NCBI GenBank assembly: GCA_003223595.1 | Contig: QHVR01000301.1 | Location: 1 to 5,341 of the forward strand | DNA from: Acidobacteriota bacterium | GTDB taxonomy: Bacteria > Acidobacteriota > Terriglobia > Terriglobales > Acidobacteriaceae | Direction of reading: 5' to 3' | Length of the DNA stretch: 5,341 nucleotides | Part shown: in pieces, positions 4,566 through 5,341 of the stretch | Position numbering within the stretch: the stretch's first letter is position 1 | How the letters are laid out: each line of letters opens with the position of its first letter | Position numbers and translations under genes: made by a program | The notes under the pieces: model-generated | What the model was told of the DNA's origin: nothing | What the model saw: the letters and a program-made list of their open reading frames with translations, nothing else | Databases searched by the model: none

Positions 4566-4914
4566 AACAGCATGGGCTCTAGAGGTCACCAGGAGAATCA
4601 ACTGGAAGCCGTAAGAACCTCAGGAAGGAGAAGTAATTCGGGACGGTGAAGTGCGGACGCAGGGCGAGCGAGAATGGCTTCCAAGCCGGTCAAACTGCAA
4701 AGGCCCGGCAAGGGCCACTGTGTGCAGTCACTCCTCGCGGACAGGCTCGTCCTGCATCGCGACCTTGCGAGAGTACCTACTGCTACCGGCCCTCAGAATC
4801 GGCAGAAGTCTGTACGCTCAACCCTCGCCGCGTTCGCATCTATTCTTGCTTGCGTCGCCAGTGCGTTTGGCAACAAAGGTTCGGCTCCGCAAGTTTTCGA
4901 ACAGGTGACACTGA

Positions 4915-5341
4915 ATGGCAACTCATAGCGAAGCGCCGGCTCTAGAAACCCGCCGTTTCACTGCGGATGAGATTCTCCAGGGCACGCTGGAAAATGCACG
5001 CAACGAACTTCGTCGATCGCTAGTGAAGCTGGGATTTTCCGGCATTGCGGGCGGCATCACCATGGGACTTACCGCGCTGGGAGTGTCCTCCATACGTGCC
5101 TTCGTCGGCGACGGAGGATGGCGCGATCTGGTTGGCTATCTGGCCTATCCATTGGGCTTCATTGCAGTCATTATCGGACGGGCTCAGCTCTTCACTGAGA
5201 ACACGCTGTATCCGGTGGTGCTCGTGCTTGACGAGCGAAAACATCTGGTCCGCATGTTGCGTCTTTGGGGGACAGTTTTCGTGGCGAATGTCATTGGAGC
5301 ATCGATCTTTGCGGTTCTGGTGGCAAAGTCGAGCGCCTTGC
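4915..5341 (+). CDS. Formate/nitrite transporter (FNT) family protein, N-terminal part
   Basis: The first 142 codons of a gene that runs off the right edge. The FNT family forms pentameric inner-membrane channels for small monovalent anions such as formate, nitrite or hydrosulfide. The visible part has an N-terminal cytoplasmic helix (TADEILQGTLENARNELRRS), a first membrane segment at about 36-62 (LGFSGIAGGITMGLTALGVS), a second at about 72-89 (LVGYLAYPLGFIAVIIG), then GRAQLFTENTLYPVVLVL, and a third from about 118 (WGTVFVANVIGASIFAVLVA). The LFTEN motif with flanking GRAQ and TLYPV resembles the YfdC-type subgroup rather than FocA or NirC, which have LFTS or LFTGN here. AGGTGA lies 6 nt before the ATG. 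The substrate cannot be assigned. Confidence 0.9.
   Translation, partial: MATHSEAPALETRRFTADEILQGTLENARNELRRSLVKLGFSGIAGGITMGLTALGVSSIRAFVGDGGWRDLVGYLAYPLGFIAVIIGRAQLFTENTLYPVVLVLDERKHLVRMLRLWGTVFVANVIGASIFAVLVAKSSAL

Larger units (their letters stand above)
4502..4914. other. Divergent intergenic region between the BON and transporter genes
   Basis: This 413-bp gap contains the BON leader elements (4506-4565), a hairpin GGCCC/GGGCC with a 5-base loop (4702-4716), a CTCGC/GCGAG pair enclosing a smaller CAGG/CCTG stem (4734-4771) and a weak GTTCG/CGAAC pair (4879-4902) abutting the transporter ribosome binding site. All three plus-strand frames are open over much of 4650-4900, so no single one stands out as coding. 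I see no clear promoter pair and no RNA gene. Confidence 0.6.

Noticed and set aside
4502..4573. Longer BON-protein start at 4573
   Set aside because: It has no Shine-Dalgarno match, would put a polar 24-residue extension before a clear signal sequence, and would place a strong hairpin in coding sequence. The ATG at 4501 has AAAGGAG 4 nt upstream.
4674..4928. Plus-strand 84-residue reading frame overlapping the transporter start, with a hydrophobic stretch LAAFASILACVASAF
   Set aside because: All three plus frames are open here, there is no clear ribosome binding site before the ATG, and the hydrophobic stretch sits mid-protein. It is probably a by-product of GC-rich non-coding sequence.

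Overview
The window looks like a piece of an Acidobacteriota chromosome, most likely from a Terriglobia-type soil bacterium. This is inferred from the mix of families (a TonB-like protein with a glycine-rich linker, an ECF sigma factor with a basic tail, and SYLF, BON, DUF1328 and DUF3309 proteins), from the moderate-to-high GC content and from the loose gene spacing. No rRNA or other phylogenetic marker is present, so the assignment is tentative. I see no mobile element, CRISPR array, tRNA or rRNA.

Layout from left to right. The first 179 bases hold no certain gene, only a possible tail of a plus-strand gene ending at 123. An ECF sigma factor (180-851, minus, GTG start) follows. Next is a 282-bp gap with an inverted-repeat-rich upstream region and a terminator-like hairpin. 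A TonB-family energy transducer (1134-2105, minus) comes next, then a 50-residue DUF3309 membrane peptide (2294-2446, minus) lying 43 bp downstream of a secreted SYLF/YSC84-like protein (2490-3248, minus). A 461-bp structured gap separates these from a 56-residue DUF1328 membrane protein (3710-3880, plus), which ends in a clear intrinsic terminator. A two-BON-domain, probably lipid-anchored protein (3959-4501, minus) converges on it. After a 413-bp divergent gap comes the start of a formate/nitrite-transporter-family protein (4915 to the right edge, plus).

Taken together, the block resembles an envelope or general stress island. BON, SYLF, DUF1328 and DUF3309 proteins are small periplasmic or membrane proteins often linked to osmotic or envelope stress, and an ECF sigma factor sits beside them. 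No anti-sigma gene is visible next to the sigma factor. It may be encoded outside the window, or the factor may be controlled at transcription.

Two sequence observations go beyond the gene list. First, a nearly identical 16/17-nt element lies upstream of both the sigma gene and the SYLF gene, hinting at shared control. Second, four genes (sigma, DUF3309, SYLF, BON) each have a short perfect hairpin within 0-4 nt of the Shine-Dalgarno sequence. Neither could be tested statistically here. No convincing wholly new multi-gene system is visible.
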